Part shown: positions 52,409 through 61,947 of the stretch, piece by piece
Position numbering within the stretch: the stretch's first letter is position 1
Layout of the letters: every line of letters begins with the position of its first letter
Source: Heyndrickxia ginsengihumi
GTDB taxonomy: Bacteria; Bacillota; Bacilli; Bacillales; Bacillaceae_C
Reading direction: 5' to 3'
Length of the DNA stretch: 64,000 nucleotides
NCBI RefSeq assembly: GCF_011008565.1
Contig: NZ_JAAIWK010000002.1
Coordinates: forward strand, 124,001-188,000
Notes under the pieces: model-generated
Database searches by the model: none
Told to the model about the DNA's origin: nothing
Seen by the model: only the letters and a program-made list of their open reading frames with translations
Program-made: the position numbers and the translations under genes

Positions 52409-53425
52409 TTATAAATATTCAATTGAACACGCATGCGCAATACACGGAATGGTTTCTTTTTGTTGAAATGATAGCGGTGAAAGAAGTGCCCCCGTCGCCA
52501 CAAGTAAAATACGTTTATATGTACCTTTTTTCATTTCATTTAATAAATGGCCATATAAAACGGTTGCCGAGCATGCTGGTCCACTCCCCCCTGCTTGTAC
52601 AGGCTGATTTTCATCGTAAATAAGAAGACCACAATCTTTAAATTGCTCTTCTCTTATATTAATCCCTTTTTGTTGAAATAATTCTAATGCTATCGGTCGA
52701 CCAATTTTTGCTAAATCTCCAGTTACAATTAGATCATAATATCCAGGATCGATACTACGATCTTGAAAATGCTTTTCGATTGTATCTACAGCTGCCGGTG
52801 CCATTGCCCCTCCCATATTATAAGGATCAGAAATCCCTAAATCCGTCACCTTTCCGATTGTAGCTGATGTAACACGTGGCAAAGGACCTTTACTGCTATC
52901 ACTTTTACCTACAATTGCAAAACCGGCGCCTGTAACGGTCCATTGAGCAGTTGGCGGTTTTTGGCCTCCATATTCTGTTGGATAGCGAAATTGTTTTTCT
53001 GTTGCAGCGTTATGGCTTGACGCTCCTGTTACAACTTTATTGGCTCCCATATAATTGACAAGAAAAGCTGTTAGAGCTAGGCTTTCCATTGAAGTTGCAC
53101 ATGCGCTGAATAATCCTAAATAAGGTATTTGATTCGTTCTTGCCGCAAAGCTCGTTGGTGTAATTTGATTAATTAAATCCCCACCAATAAAAAATTGGAT
53201 ATCTTTTTCCTTTAATTCCTGCTTTTGTAATGCAACTTGTACAGCTTCTTCTATTAATACTTTCTGTGCTTTTTCATAAGAATTTTGCTCAATCCATAAA
53301 TCATCGAAACATTTATCAAAATCCTCTTTAAGAGGACCATTTTTTTCGAACGGTCCCCCGACTACACCAGTGGATAATATCGCAGGGTGATTTGGAAAAG
53401 TCCACGTTTGTGTACCTGTTAACAT
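52409..53425 (-). CDS. spoVAD: Stage V sporulation protein AD
   Basis: 338 residues with a thiolase-like fold. It begins MLTGTQTWTFPNHPAILSTG and has FSACATSMESLAL, GAGFAIVG and YDLIVTGDLAKIG. SpoVAD binds dipicolinic acid on the inner membrane of the forespore. It starts 4 bp after spoVAC. Confidence 0.95.
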   Translation of the reverse strand: MLTGTQTWTFPNHPAILSTGVVGGPFEKNGPLKEDFDKCFDDLWIEQNSYEKAQKVLIEEAVQVALQKQELKEKDIQFFIGGDLINQITPTSFAARTNQIPYLGLFSACATSMESLALTAFLVNYMGANKVVTGASSHNAATEKQFRYPTEYGGQKPPTAQWTVTGAGFAIVGKSDSSKGPLPRVTSATIGKVTDLGISDPYNMGGAMAPAAVDTIEKHFQDRSIDPGYYDLIVTGDLAKIGRPIALELFQQKGINIREEQFKDCGLLIYDENQPVQAGGSGPACSATVLYGHLLNEMKKGTYKRILLVATGALLSPLSFQQKETIPCIAHACSIEYL

Positions 53426-53429
53426 ATCA

Positions 53430-53894
53430 TTACCTCCAATATAAAAGGATTGAACGGATTAACACAACGACAAATGCGGAAAATACCCCGTACACAATAA
53501 CAGTACCAGCCAATTTAAACATATTTGCTCCAACACCTAAAACATATCCTTCTGTCCGATGTTCAATCGCAGCAGAAACGACTGAATTACCGAATCCAGT
53601 GACAGGTACTGCACTTCCCGCACCTGCAAATTGCCCAAGGCGGTCATAGATACCAAATCCTGTTAATAGCATCGATAAAAAGACCATTGTTGCAACTGTA
53701 GGATTACCTGCTGTCTTTTCAGTGAAATTAAAAAAATAAATATAGAAGTAACTTAGGGCTTGACCAACTATACATATAAACCCTCCAACTAAAAAAGCCC
53801 GTATACAATTTTTGAGAATTGGTCTTTTAAGTTCATGCTTTTTTTCAAGTTCATTATATTGACGTTGTTGTTCAGTTTGCTTTTGACTAGCCAT
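53430..53894 (-). CDS. spoVAC: Stage V sporulation protein AC
   Basis: 154 residues, four membrane helices, with AFLVGGFICIVGQALSYFYI and GQFAGAGSAVPVTGFGNSVV. SpoVAC is the mechanosensitive part of the DPA channel. I use MASQKQ (8 nt from AAGGGTG) rather than a GTG three codons earlier. Confidence 0.93.
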   Translation of the reverse strand: MASQKQTEQQRQYNELEKKHELKRPILKNCIRAFLVGGFICIVGQALSYFYIYFFNFTEKTAGNPTVATMVFLSMLLTGFGIYDRLGQFAGAGSAVPVTGFGNSVVSAAIEHRTEGYVLGVGANMFKLAGTVIVYGVFSAFVVVLIRSILLYWR

Positions 53895-53909
53895 CGTTTT
53901 CACCCTTCT

Positions 53910-54392
53910 TTACGTTAGTTCTTTCTTTAATTTCACAATTTCCTTAAAACGTTTTCTCGCTTGTTTATCAGATATTTTTTTGCTTTCCATTTTCTCCTGT
54001 AAACGTACAGTTTCTAAAAAAATTTTATAATCACTTGATACAATAAACTTCTTATCTGGGTAGTTTTTTTCGAGATATGACGTTAAATCTTTTTCGATTT
54101 TGTCCATTTTAAAACGATGAAGGTGTCTTACCTTATAGGCCACTAAAATTTGATTATTTTCTTCGATCATGGCGACATCATAAATACTATCGAAGTGTAA
54201 AATTTTCGATCGTAATTCTTCAGATATATGTTTTTTGGAGCTCTTATTAGTTAATTTAATCGGCTCTGGCTTAGTTGTTTTTATTAATGCCATTTGGCTA
54301 TCTTTATTTGGACTAGAATCACATCCAATTGAAGAAACGGTAATCATGCTTAAACCCAAACATAATAACAGTTTTTGCGTAAACTTTTCCAT
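53910..54392 (-). CDS. YhcN/YlaJ-family sporulation lipoprotein
   Basis: 160 residues. Signal peptide with lipobox SSIGCDSS (Cys about 24). The domain has ILHFDSIYDVAMIEENNQIL and VAYKVRHLHRFKMDKIEKDL, the YhcN/YlaJ pattern of inner-spore-membrane lipoproteins that influence germination. It is first in the operon with spoVAC-AD-AE, 15 bp before spoVAC. Confidence 0.85.
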   Translation of the reverse strand: MEKFTQKLLLCLGLSMITVSSIGCDSSPNKDSQMALIKTTKPEPIKLTNKSSKKHISEELRSKILHFDSIYDVAMIEENNQILVAYKVRHLHRFKMDKIEKDLTSYLEKNYPDKKFIVSSDYKIFLETVRLQEKMESKKISDKQARKRFKEIVKLKKELT

Positions 54393-54482
54393 TTTTTGTC
54401 CCCTCTACACTCAGATCATATCATTACTATTTTGAATAAAATCCGTAAATTTATGTTTAATTTTTATGTGTTAAATTTTAGA

Positions 54483-54527
54483 AGACAAAAAATAAACCTC
54501 TAAAGGTAATATTATCTTTAGAGGTTT
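54483..54527 (-). terminator. Leftward terminator
   Basis: AAACCTCTAAAG and CTTTAGAGGTTT, a perfect 12-bp stem; ATTTTTTG follows on the minus strand. It ends the small gene at 54549. Confidence 0.88.
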
Positions 54528-54548
54528 CTGTTATGTTGGATCATTATC

Positions 54549-54671
54549 TTATCGTACTTTTTTTCCTCCACAGCCACATCCGCCTTTTTTAATTTTCTTT
54601 CCGTTTAATTGTTTGACATACGAAGGTACAGTAGATGGGACTGCAGGAATTTTAACAGTTGATTTATTCAT
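54549..54671 (-). CDS. Small Gly/Cys-rich protein
   Basis: 40 residues: MNKSTVKIPAVPSTVPSYVK and a basic CGCGGKK end. GGGTGG lies 6-7 nt upstream and a strong terminator follows. The setting (spoVA, yjcA, cotZ) suggests a spore protein. The family is unknown to me. Confidence 0.6.
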   Translation of the reverse strand: MNKSTVKIPAVPSTVPSYVKQLNGKKIKKGGCGCGGKKVR

Positions 54672-54742
54672 TATTTACCACCCTTCATCAAAGAAATTCC
54701 CTCTTCTTTTTTATCATATGCGATAAATAATGTATTGTTTCG

Positions 54743-55099
54743 TCATCTGTCTAAGAACGGTGAAAGCAGTGTTTCTACAATACTTGCACACCCGGCAATT
54801 GTTAAAATGCTAATGACATAAATTGAAATGGTCGGGAAGAAAACCCACCCTAAATATAATATAGCAGCACACCATATTCCAGTACACCAATAACAGCTTA
54901 ATAACTCCCCAATCCATCTTCTTATTCCCTTTCCTTTAATAATAATATAGGTTTGTTTTGATCCATCAGGTTCTATCTCTTCTATCTCCTCATGAAATGG
55001 TTTTCTTAAAAAGTTTGTAATTTTATCATAGACTAATAATCGTGTCAGACGAAAACTCGCGAAAATTAATAAAAATAGCATAAACCATGATGAAATCAT
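54743..55099 (-). CDS. yjcA: Sporulation protein YjcA (DUF1360)
   Basis: 118 residues, two to three membrane helices: MISSWFMLFLLIFASFRLTR, then RRWIGELLSCYWCTGIWCAA. The CYWCTGIWC motif is the DUF1360 hallmark. In B. subtilis yjcA is a mother-cell gene beside the coat cluster. AGGAGGG precedes the ATG. Confidence 0.88.
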   Translation of the reverse strand: MISSWFMLFLLIFASFRLTRLLVYDKITNFLRKPFHEEIEEIEPDGSKQTYIIIKGKGIRRWIGELLSCYWCTGIWCAAILYLGWVFFPTISIYVISILTIAGCASIVETLLSPFLDR

Positions 55100-55328
55100 C
55101 CAATCCCTCCTTTTCCAACTTCCATATCATAATGTATGTATGTCAAATTAGATTGATTATACGAAGTTTTTCAAGAATGTCTAAAATTCATGGAACCTTT
55201 AAACATCAAGTATGGTGATGATGCCTATTTTTCCAAAAATGCAAGGACATTCGTAACAAATTAGGTCAATAGACAATATTCTATTAATGTAATGTACATT
55301 ACAAAAAACATAAGGAGTTGGATTCTTA

Positions 55329-55820
55329 ATGAGTTTACAAAAACACGATATTCATTGCGTTTGTGATATCGTTCATTTCATTAATGATTTGCAAGATGCC
55401 ATTGAAGATGATAATAATTGCCCAACACATTGTTTAAATCCAGTATTAGGTGGAACATCATCAAAGAGACCTCCTAAAAATACGCGGCCATTTGTTCTTT
55501 TCACAGAAGATGGTAAACCTTTTGAAGCTTTCTTTAAGCCAATCCACGACGGATGGGATTGCCCTTGCGATGAAGATGTAGATGGCAATGATAAAAAAGC
55601 AATTGACTTTTTTTGCAAATCTAAATTCTTCAGAGTAGAAAGTGTTGAAGGGTGCTGTGCAGTATTACGTGTATTAGAACCAGCTTGTATCAACAGTGCT
55701 TGCCCACAAGTTGATAATCCGCAAGAAAATCTGATGACTTCACATTCTTGCATTACTGTAGATTTGAACAAGTTTAGTGCTATACAATGCTTAGACGATA
55801 TATATTTAGAAGGTGTTTAA
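55329..55820 (+). CDS. cotZ: CotY/CotZ-family spore coat/exosporium protein
   Basis: 163 residues, Cys-rich: CVCDIVHFINDLQDAIEDDN, NTRPFVLFTEDGKPFEAFFK, then FRVESVEGCCAVLRVLE and FSAIQCLDDI at the end. This matches CotZ/CotY, which self-assemble through disulfides to form the crust or exosporium base layer. AAGGAG precedes the ATG. It is convergent with cotO through a shared terminator. Confidence 0.93.
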   Translation: MSLQKHDIHCVCDIVHFINDLQDAIEDDNNCPTHCLNPVLGGTSSKRPPKNTRPFVLFTEDGKPFEAFFKPIHDGWDCPCDEDVDGNDKKAIDFFCKSKFFRVESVEGCCAVLRVLEPACINSACPQVDNPQENLMTSHSCITVDLNKFSAIQCLDDIYLEGV

Positions 55821-55830
55821 TCCCCTCCTA

Positions 55831-55866
55831 AAAGTCGATAAGTAAAAACTTATCGACTTTTTTATT
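55831..55866. terminator. Shared bidirectional terminator, cotZ/cotO
   Basis: AAAGTCGATAAGT and ACTTATCGACTTT, a perfect 13-bp stem with a 4-nt A loop and a T-run. Confidence 0.9.
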
Positions 55867-56501
55867 TAGCTTGATTTCATTTTAATTTGGTTAATCTCTT
55901 CAAAATGTAATGAAACAGGTGCGATATTATTTTCTAATATAATCTTCACTTTTTCACCATCAAAATCTCCGATAACTCCTATATATACATTATCATTTGT
56001 GGAAATTTCACACACAATTTTTGGTATATAAAACGGCTTATGAACTAAATAATCAATTTTTTCTAAATTGGTCATCTCCTTAAATGACTTACGGCTATAA
56101 GTAGGCGTCTCTTCAATTTCATCAATAGTAACTTGTCCTTCAAGCTCCTCAACTTCTGTATTTACTTCCGCTTCTTCGTTTACTTCAACGATTTCCTCTA
56201 CTGTAGGTTCAGTAATGACTTCAATATTTTCCTCTGAATAGTCTTCTATGTCTTTATCTGTTTCAACAGTTCCGTTATCTTCAATTGTTTCTTCTTGAAG
56301 ATCTGTTTCTTGTTCCTCCAGCTTTTCCTCATCGGTCACTAATGGTTCGAGCGTCTCTTGCTCAGTTACTTGTGAGATCATCTCTTGTGGTTTAAGAATG
56401 AATGTTTTTTGCATATTATTTACGCTAATAGGATCAGATTTCGGCTGCGTAATATACAGTAGTGGTTTATTGATTTCATAATGGCTTTGTTGACTACTCA
56501 A
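55866..56501 (-). CDS. cotO: Spore coat protein CotO
   Basis: 211 residues. The N-terminus has PLLYITQPKSDPISVNNMQK. A long Glu-rich centre follows (about 40-140). The conserved end has SFKEMTNLEKIDYLVHKPFY, IPKIVCEISTNDNVYIGVIG and HFEEINQIKM. This is the CotO (YjbX) pattern, a late coat morphogen acting between CotH/CotE and the outer layers. I start at the TTG 8 nt from GGAGG; the frame opens 16 codons earlier. Confidence 0.85.
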   Translation of the reverse strand: MSSQQSHYEINKPLLYITQPKSDPISVNNMQKTFILKPQEMISQVTEQETLEPLVTDEEKLEEQETDLQEETIEDNGTVETDKDIEDYSEENIEVITEPTVEEIVEVNEEAEVNTEVEELEGQVTIDEIEETPTYSRKSFKEMTNLEKIDYLVHKPFYIPKIVCEISTNDNVYIGVIGDFDGEKVKIILENNIAPVSLHFEEINQIKMKSS

Positions 56502-57030
56502 CTTCTCATCCTCCATTCTGAATATTAAATACGTATTATATGTATGCATTAGGTCTTTGCAAGGTGCCTAGATACATAATACTGATCACCACTCTGTTTG
56601 AACAAATACACTGTTTCCACCTATTAGAACAGTGAAGAACCACTTGTTTTAACAACACGCCAAGATTTTTTACACCCTCTCTAATATTTGTAATGTGTTA
56701 AACTTCCGCTGCTGATCCTAGAAGCTCCTTGGCTTACAACTGATTGATGGTCTCACGTTGACCCCCATATCCCGTTGTAGTCTCATCTCATCCACTCCAA
56801 TTGACTAGTTATTTTGAATGTAAATATCATTACCCTATTGAGTTTTTGCTTCCTTATTTGGTCAACTTTGATGGCTGATTGTCGCTCCAGGGAGTCGCTT
56901 TCCAAGCGATAGTCCGGTCTCCATCTCGGCAGACAGAGCCTGCGGGGTCTCCCATAAACAAGTTAATCCCCTGCAGAAGTCTTATCTTTTCCACTTCAAT
57001 CAATGAGTGATTGAAGCAACACAACAATCT
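56502..57030. repeat. Intergenic region with a reversed family B copy
   Basis: At about 56871-57003, GGCTGATTGTCGCTCCAGGG, CCATCTCGGC, AGAGCCTGCGGGGTCTC and CTTTTCCACTTCAATCAA form a family B copy on the opposite strand. The rest (56550-56870) shows no gene. Confidence 0.55.
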
Positions 57031-57076
57031 TTTAAAAAAAATAAATCCCCTTTACTGTTAAGAATAAAGGGGATTG
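57031..57076 (-). terminator. Leftward terminator
   Basis: AAATCCCCTTTA and TAAAGGGGATT form the stem; TTTATTTTTTTT follows on the minus strand. Confidence 0.88.
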
Positions 57077-57087
57077 GTTAACATCTA

Positions 57088-57432
57088 TTAAGATTGGTTT
57101 AAAGATTTAACTGCATCTAAGAATGCCTTTTTATACTCTTGTTGCTCTTTCATAGCTTGTTGTAGCGTTGTTAATAAAGATTGGTTTACCTGATTATTTT
57201 TTCTCCATTTTTTTGCATCATCGTCCAAAAGATTTAAAAGGAATGTATAGACAAGTAATAATGTTGAGTAATTATCAATATATGTGAGACTGATGGAGTG
57301 ACCACCTTTACCGCCTTGTGCTAGAGAATGAAAGGCCGGTATCGTACCATCGGCAATCTTTTCGGCTAACTCTCCAGGTACCCCAAGCTCCATCAATTGT
57401 TCCTTTGAATATTCAGAAGGTTGATTAACCAC
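57088..57432 (-). CDS. Hypothetical protein of the coat cluster
   Basis: 114 residues from GTG with AAAGGAATG upstream. The N-terminus contains YSKEQLMELGVPGELAEKIA. A hydrophobic centre follows (TLLLVYTFLLNLLDDDAKKW), then a polar Gln-rich end. The mix suggests surface association. Family not recognised; a spore role is inferred from position. Confidence 0.55.
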   Translation of the reverse strand: MVNQPSEYSKEQLMELGVPGELAEKIADGTIPAFHSLAQGGKGGHSISLTYIDNYSTLLLVYTFLLNLLDDDAKKWRKNNQVNQSLLTTLQQAMKEQQEYKKAFLDAVKSLNQS

Positions 57433-57503
57433 TTTATATCATTCCTTTCCTTTGGACGCTTAATTATCAATATTTATTACAATATATGCGGCAAATAAGA
57501 AGA

Positions 57504-57794
57504 TTAGACGTCAACTTCTACATCTACTTCATTATCGCAAACATTTGCTTGAAGAGGTACGTTAAGCACTCCACCTAAAGATACTGCTGCACCGCCAATA
57601 GCGATATTTAAAATATTTACTAAGCCGACAGATACAACTGTAGCGTCTCCTCCATTTGGATTTTGTGTATTTACAGGACTTGCAGCGTTTGAACAACCAC
57701 CTGTAGTGACATCTTTTTTCTTAGAATCAGAGGAATGGCATGAATTTGATTTTTTCCATTTATTGTTTGAACACTCAATAAATTCTTTACTCAT
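57504..57794 (-). CDS. Hypothetical spore-surface-like protein
   Basis: 96 residues. A Ser/Lys/Cys-rich head (ECSNNKWKKSNSCHSSDSKK) is followed by a low-complexity hydrophobic part (VVSVGLVNILNIAIGGAAVS) and an acidic end of VDVEVDV. AAAGGAGGTG precedes the ATG. It resembles exosporium components in composition only. Confidence 0.55.
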   Translation of the reverse strand: MSKEFIECSNNKWKKSNSCHSSDSKKKDVTTGGCSNAASPVNTQNPNGGDATVVSVGLVNILNIAIGGAAVSLGGVLNVPLQANVCDNEVDVEVDV

Positions 57795-57877
57795 TCTCTA
57801 ACACCTCCTTTCAACTCTCTACATTAAAATATGAGAAATGGTATTTTTAGAAACGGATTTTGTAATAGATTAAATAT

Positions 57878-58306
57878 CTATTTATTTATAAATTGGGATA
57901 AATCCAAGTCTAATAACGATTGATCATTTACTTTTATTTTAAATGTGCCATTTTCAGTAGCTGTCGTAAATTTTGGTAGTATATTACCTAGTTGTTGTGT
58001 TAGGTTAAGAGGTGTGCTGGTATTTGATGATTGAAGATTGCTTAAAAGATTTGTTAAATTTCCACCATTTAATACATTGCTTAGATTATCTAGGTTAGCC
58101 AAATTCCCTAGATTCGCTAAACCACCGTTCAAAACATTATTTAAATTTCCACCTAATACATTTGATAAACTTTGGCTAACGATCGTCGTGATACTCCCTA
58201 AGCTTTGATTTAATGTTGAAATAAGTGCTGCTAATTGTTCTTCACTTAGAGTGTTAGAGATATTTCCACTCACATTCATTTGTGTCTCACCATTTGACTC
58301 AACCAA
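57878..58306 (-). CDS. Asn/Leu-repeat protein of the coat cluster
   Basis: 142 residues from TTG with AAAGGAGG 9 nt upstream. The centre is made of short N-L-x-N-(V/L)-L-N-G-G repeats (GGNLNNVLNGGLANLGNLAN and so on, about residues 50-95). The end is GTFKIKVNDQSLLDLDLSQF. Such a repeat could form a stacked or fibrous surface protein. No family recognised. Confidence 0.6.
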   Translation of the reverse strand: MVESNGETQMNVSGNISNTLSEEQLAALISTLNQSLGSITTIVSQSLSNVLGGNLNNVLNGGLANLGNLANLDNLSNVLNGGNLTNLLSNLQSSNTSTPLNLTQQLGNILPKFTTATENGTFKIKVNDQSLLDLDLSQFINK

Positions 58307-58941
58307 CTCCGTGCACCTCCTTTCTTTCTAGTTTAGTATATTAAGACTTCATTCATAGTGGCTCAGCTTATATCATTAGGAAAGTGCCCTTTTTATATTT
58401 GAAAGGTTATGATACAAACCTTATAAAAGATTATGTGATTATTCATTGTTCACTTAGATATATGCGTATGCTCAAATATTTTTATTAAAGATAATGATAA
58501 ATAAAACTGCCGAAGGGATTTATTGTGATGGGACTATTTTTCTCTATTGAGGAGGATAAAGCATATACTTACTCTTTGTATAATGATTTGTCCATTTTAA
58601 ATTTAAAATAAACAGACCATCCTTTTTAAGAGGGACTGAATTCCTATAAAACGTAAAATAGCCATAAAAATGATTGAAGGGGAAGGATTAAAGATACATA
58701 ATGAACCTCATGGAAAAAACAATCTAAATCTAATTACATTACACTCTATACTTCTTTTAATATATAATCTCTTCCCCAATGACTGAATGACTATCCAAAT
58801 AGCTATATATTCTAATTACTAACAATGAGAACACAAATGAGCAAAAACAGCCCATAAGTGTTATTAAAACAAATAGGATCGTCATTTTTACATACTATGA
58901 AGAGAAAAGCGAGTTTTTCAAAAAATAAATGATGGATAATT
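58307..58941. other. Intergenic region, nothing supported
   Basis: About 630 bp. Short open frames exist, one with a TTGAGGAGGATAAAGC site near 58548 but no proper start codon. The promoter for the rightmost repeat-protein gene must lie at its left edge. No repeats or hairpins of note. Confidence 0.4.
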
Positions 58942-59397
58942 TTAACGGTTTTTAGTTTCCCAGTCGAATCCAATTGATGGATCATCCCAAGGAATTCTTT
59001 TTTCATCAGGATGATTTGGATTATATGATTTTGTTGTGAAGTATATAATTGTTGCTGGTTCATTTCCTAGCACGCGATAGCCATGTGCAACCATTTTTGG
59101 AATAAGTAATAAACTAGGATTATCTACCCCTAAATAGTATACATTTGTTTCTTGATAAGTCGGAGAGTCCGGTCTTAAATCGTATAGAACGACTTGTGCC
59201 TGACCTGAAGGGAAAAACCATAGATCGTCTTGAAGTTCATGATAATGAAAAGCTTTTATCACACCAGGATAACTCATAGACCATGATGCTTGCCCAAATT
59301 CACTTAAGAGATTTTCATCGTCACGAACAAGCTCCGAAAAGAATCCACGGTCATCAACGTATTTGACTAATTTTTTTATTTTGACACCTTGGATCAA
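58942..59397 (-). CDS. rmlC: dTDP-4-dehydrorhamnose 3,5-epimerase
   Basis: 151 residues, cupin fold: YVDDRGFFSELVRDDENLL, KAFHYHELQDDLWFFPSGQA and IPKMVAHGYRVLG. It is shorter than the ~180 of many RmlC proteins, but the catalytic His region (HYHELQDD) is kept. TTG start with AAAGGAG upstream; TTGA overlaps the rmlD stop. Third step of dTDP-rhamnose synthesis; last gene of the operon. Confidence 0.9.
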   Translation of the reverse strand: MIQGVKIKKLVKYVDDRGFFSELVRDDENLLSEFGQASWSMSYPGVIKAFHYHELQDDLWFFPSGQAQVVLYDLRPDSPTYQETNVYYLGVDNPSLLLIPKMVAHGYRVLGNEPATIIYFTTKSYNPNHPDEKRIPWDDPSIGFDWETKNR

Positions 59398-60242
59398 ATG
59401 AATGTCTCCTTTCTATAAAAATAATGTTGCAAAGCTTCATGCCACGGCTTCATTTTTATTCCTTCCCGATGTAGCGCGTTATGGCTAAGTACCGAATACA
59501 TTGGGCGATTTGCTAGAGTCTTTAGTTGACTGCTAGAAATAGGCTGTATATTTGCTGACTGATAGCCAGATAGTTCTGCAATCTTTTGAGCAAATTCAAA
59601 CCAACTACATGATCCTGAGTTAGTTACATGGTAAATACCGTATGGCTTGCCTATTAAACTTTTAATCGTTAATGCAAGATCTTCCACGTAAGTCGGTGAT
59701 CCAATTTGATCATCGACTACCCGTAATTCTTGATTAAGCTTTAACTGATTTAATATTTTACTAACGAAATGGTTATTACCCTCTCCACCATATAACCATG
59801 ATGTTCTAACAATATACACTTTTTCAGAAATCATCGTGACTAACTGTTCACCCAGCCACTTACTTTGCCCATAAATTGAAGTTGGGTTTGGGCGATCTGT
59901 TTCTTCATACGGTACTGAAGATGCTCCATCAAAAACGTAATCAGAACTGATGTAAAATAAAACAGCCCCCACTTCGCTTGCTGCTTTTGCTAAATAATAA
60001 GGTCCAAGCGCGTTTACAGAAAACGCCTGCTCTCGCTCGTTTTCCGCAAGATCTACTTTTGTATAAGCAGCTGCATTCATAATATAATGAGGCTTAAATC
60101 GATTTATGACCTCTCTTACAGCTAGTTCATTTGTAATATCTAGACTTTCTTTGTTTAATAAAAGAACTTCCGCATCCTGTTTAAATACTTTACTTAATTC
60201 TTTTCCAAGCTGGCCGTCCCCACCTGTAATCATTACTTTCAT
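59394..60242 (-). CDS. rmlD: dTDP-4-dehydrorhamnose reductase
   Basis: 282 residues, extended SDR: ITGGDGQLGKELSKVF, AAAYTKVDLAENE, YISSDYVFDG and the active-site YGQSKWLGEQL (Tyr-x3-Lys). Final NADPH step to dTDP-L-rhamnose. Start overlaps the rmlB stop by ATGA. Confidence 0.93.
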   Translation of the reverse strand: MKVMITGGDGQLGKELSKVFKQDAEVLLLNKESLDITNELAVREVINRFKPHYIMNAAAYTKVDLAENEREQAFSVNALGPYYLAKAASEVGAVLFYISSDYVFDGASSVPYEETDRPNPTSIYGQSKWLGEQLVTMISEKVYIVRTSWLYGGEGNNHFVSKILNQLKLNQELRVVDDQIGSPTYVEDLALTIKSLIGKPYGIYHVTNSGSCSWFEFAQKIAELSGYQSANIQPISSSQLKTLANRPMYSVLSHNALHREGIKMKPWHEALQHYFYRKETFI

Positions 60243-61207
60243 TTGCTATCACCCATTTTTAGATAGGAAGACTTATACCATTCGATCGTTTGCTTGATTC
60301 CTTTTTCAAAAGACACAGCTGGCGCCCAGCCTAGTTCACGATTCAGCTTCTGCCAATTCATCGAATATCTTTGATCATGCCCTAAACGATCTTGAACAAA
60401 TTTAATAAGCTTAGGACTTTTTCCCATTATTTCTAAAATTCCCTGGACGATTTCTAAATTTGTTTTCTCCTCATTACCGCCAATATTATAAATTTCCCCT
60501 TCTTGTCCATGGTCCAATACGAGTTTAATGGCCCGACAATGATCTTCTACGAACAACCAGTCTCTTATATTTAATCCATTTCCATATATAGGTATTTCTT
60601 TATTATGAAGTGCATGCAAGATTACTTTTGGAATCAATTTCTCTTCATGCTGGTATGGTCCATAGTTGTTGCTGCAGCGAGTAATGATAACAGGTAATTG
60701 ATATGTTTGATAAAAACTTCTAACGAGCAAATCCGAACTTGCTTTGCTTGCTGAATAAGGATTATTTGGAGCGAGAGGATGTTCCTCAGTAAAAGACGGT
60801 TCATCATTTTTCAAAGAACCGTATACTTCATCTGTCGAAATATGAACCATTCGGCTCGCTTTTCCTTTTAGTAATGCTTCTAATAAGTTTAACGTACCAT
60901 GTACATTTGTGTGGATAAAAGGATACGCACTTTCTATACTCCGATCTACATGAGATTCAGCTGCAAAATGTATAATCGCATCATAATGACGATCGAAAGC
61001 CTTATCCAATTGCGCTAGCTCTGTAATATCGCATTTGATAAATCGATATTTTGGATTCATTTCAAACTCTGTAATAAGATGGTTATGGCTCGCATATGTT
61101 AACGCATCAATATTTGTAATCTTGTCATCCGTATTGTCTAGCAAGTATTGAATGAAATTTGACCCTATAAAACCAGATCCGCCGGTAATTAATAATTCCC
61201 TGCTCAT
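60239..61207 (-). CDS. rmlB: dTDP-glucose 4,6-dehydratase
   Basis: 322 residues, extended [40 protein letters not shown] (Thr-Asp-Glu) and [15 protein letters not shown] (Tyr-x3-Lys). Second step of the pathway. Start overlaps the rmlA stop by ATGA. Confidence 0.95.
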   Translation of the reverse strand: MSRELLITGGSGFIGSNFIQYLLDNTDDKITNIDALTYASHNHLITEFEMNPKYRFIKCDITELAQLDKAFDRHYDAIIHFAAESHVDRSIESAYPFIHTNVHGTLNLLEALLKGKASRMVHISTDEVYGSLKNDEPSFTEEHPLAPNNPYSASKASSDLLVRSFYQTYQLPVIITRCSNNYGPYQHEEKLIPKVILHALHNKEIPIYGNGLNIRDWLFVEDHCRAIKLVLDHGQEGEIYNIGGNEEKTNLEIVQGILEIMGKSPKLIKFVQDRLGHDQRYSMNWQKLNRELGWAPAVSFEKGIKQTIEWYKSSYLKMGDSK

Positions 61208-61947
61208 GTTCCTAACTCCATTTCATCATTAAATGCTTGATAAATCATTTTGTTCGCTAAATATAAAGATTCATGCGTCCCGGCATCTATCCACCAGCTT
61301 GATAATACATTATATGTTAACTTTGAATGTTTAATATACTGATTATTTACATCGGAAATTTCCAATTCACCACGATTAGATGGTGCAATGCTTTGAATAA
61401 AATCAAATACTCGCCCATCATACATATAAATACCAGTTACGATATAATTTGAAAGAAACTGCTGTGGCTTTTCTACAATATTAAGAATTGAATTTGATCC
61501 TTTATCTATGACTGCCACACCAAAGCGATTTGGATCTTCAACTTCTTTCAAGAGTACTTTTGCACCGGATGGCTGCTCTTGAAATTGCTTGATAAATGGT
61601 TTGAGAGAATCTTTAAATATATTATCTCCTAAAATAACAACAAATCGATCGTTGCCAACAAAATCCTTCGCATGCAGAAGTGCTGCCGCTATTCCCGCTG
61701 CGCCCTGTTGAGCAGCATATGAAATATTTACATCTAAATCTTTCCCATCCGCTAACAATTTTTGAAAAGCTGGAAGAAATTCTGCGTTCGTAATAATAAG
61801 GATATCCGTAATTCCAGCTTCTTTTAGCTTTAATATTGGCCAATAGATCATCGGGTATTTACCAATCGGTAACAAATGTTTATTCACCGCTTTTGTAATT
61901 GGGTACAGCCGTGTCCCTGTTCCCCCAGCTAAAACAACTCCTTTCAC
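61204..61947 (-). CDS. rmlA: Glucose-1-phosphate thymidylyltransferase
   Basis: 247 residues from GTG with AAAAGGGTG upstream. Nucleotidyltransferase signature: [20 protein letters not shown], with ILGDNIF and FGVAVID. First step of dTDP-rhamnose synthesis. It is the first gene of the rmlABDC unit, which in the B. cereus group decorates the exosporium glycoprotein BclA and other spore surfaces. Confidence 0.93.
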   Translation of the reverse strand: MKGVVLAGGTGTRLYPITKAVNKHLLPIGKYPMIYWPILKLKEAGITDILIITNAEFLPAFQKLLADGKDLDVNISYAAQQGAAGIAAALLHAKDFVGNDRFVVILGDNIFKDSLKPFIKQFQEQPSGAKVLLKEVEDPNRFGVAVIDKGSNSILNIVEKPQQFLSNYIVTGIYMYDGRVFDFIQSIAPSNRGELEISDVNNQYIKHSKLTYNVLSSWWIDAGTHESLYLANKMIYQAFNDEMELGT

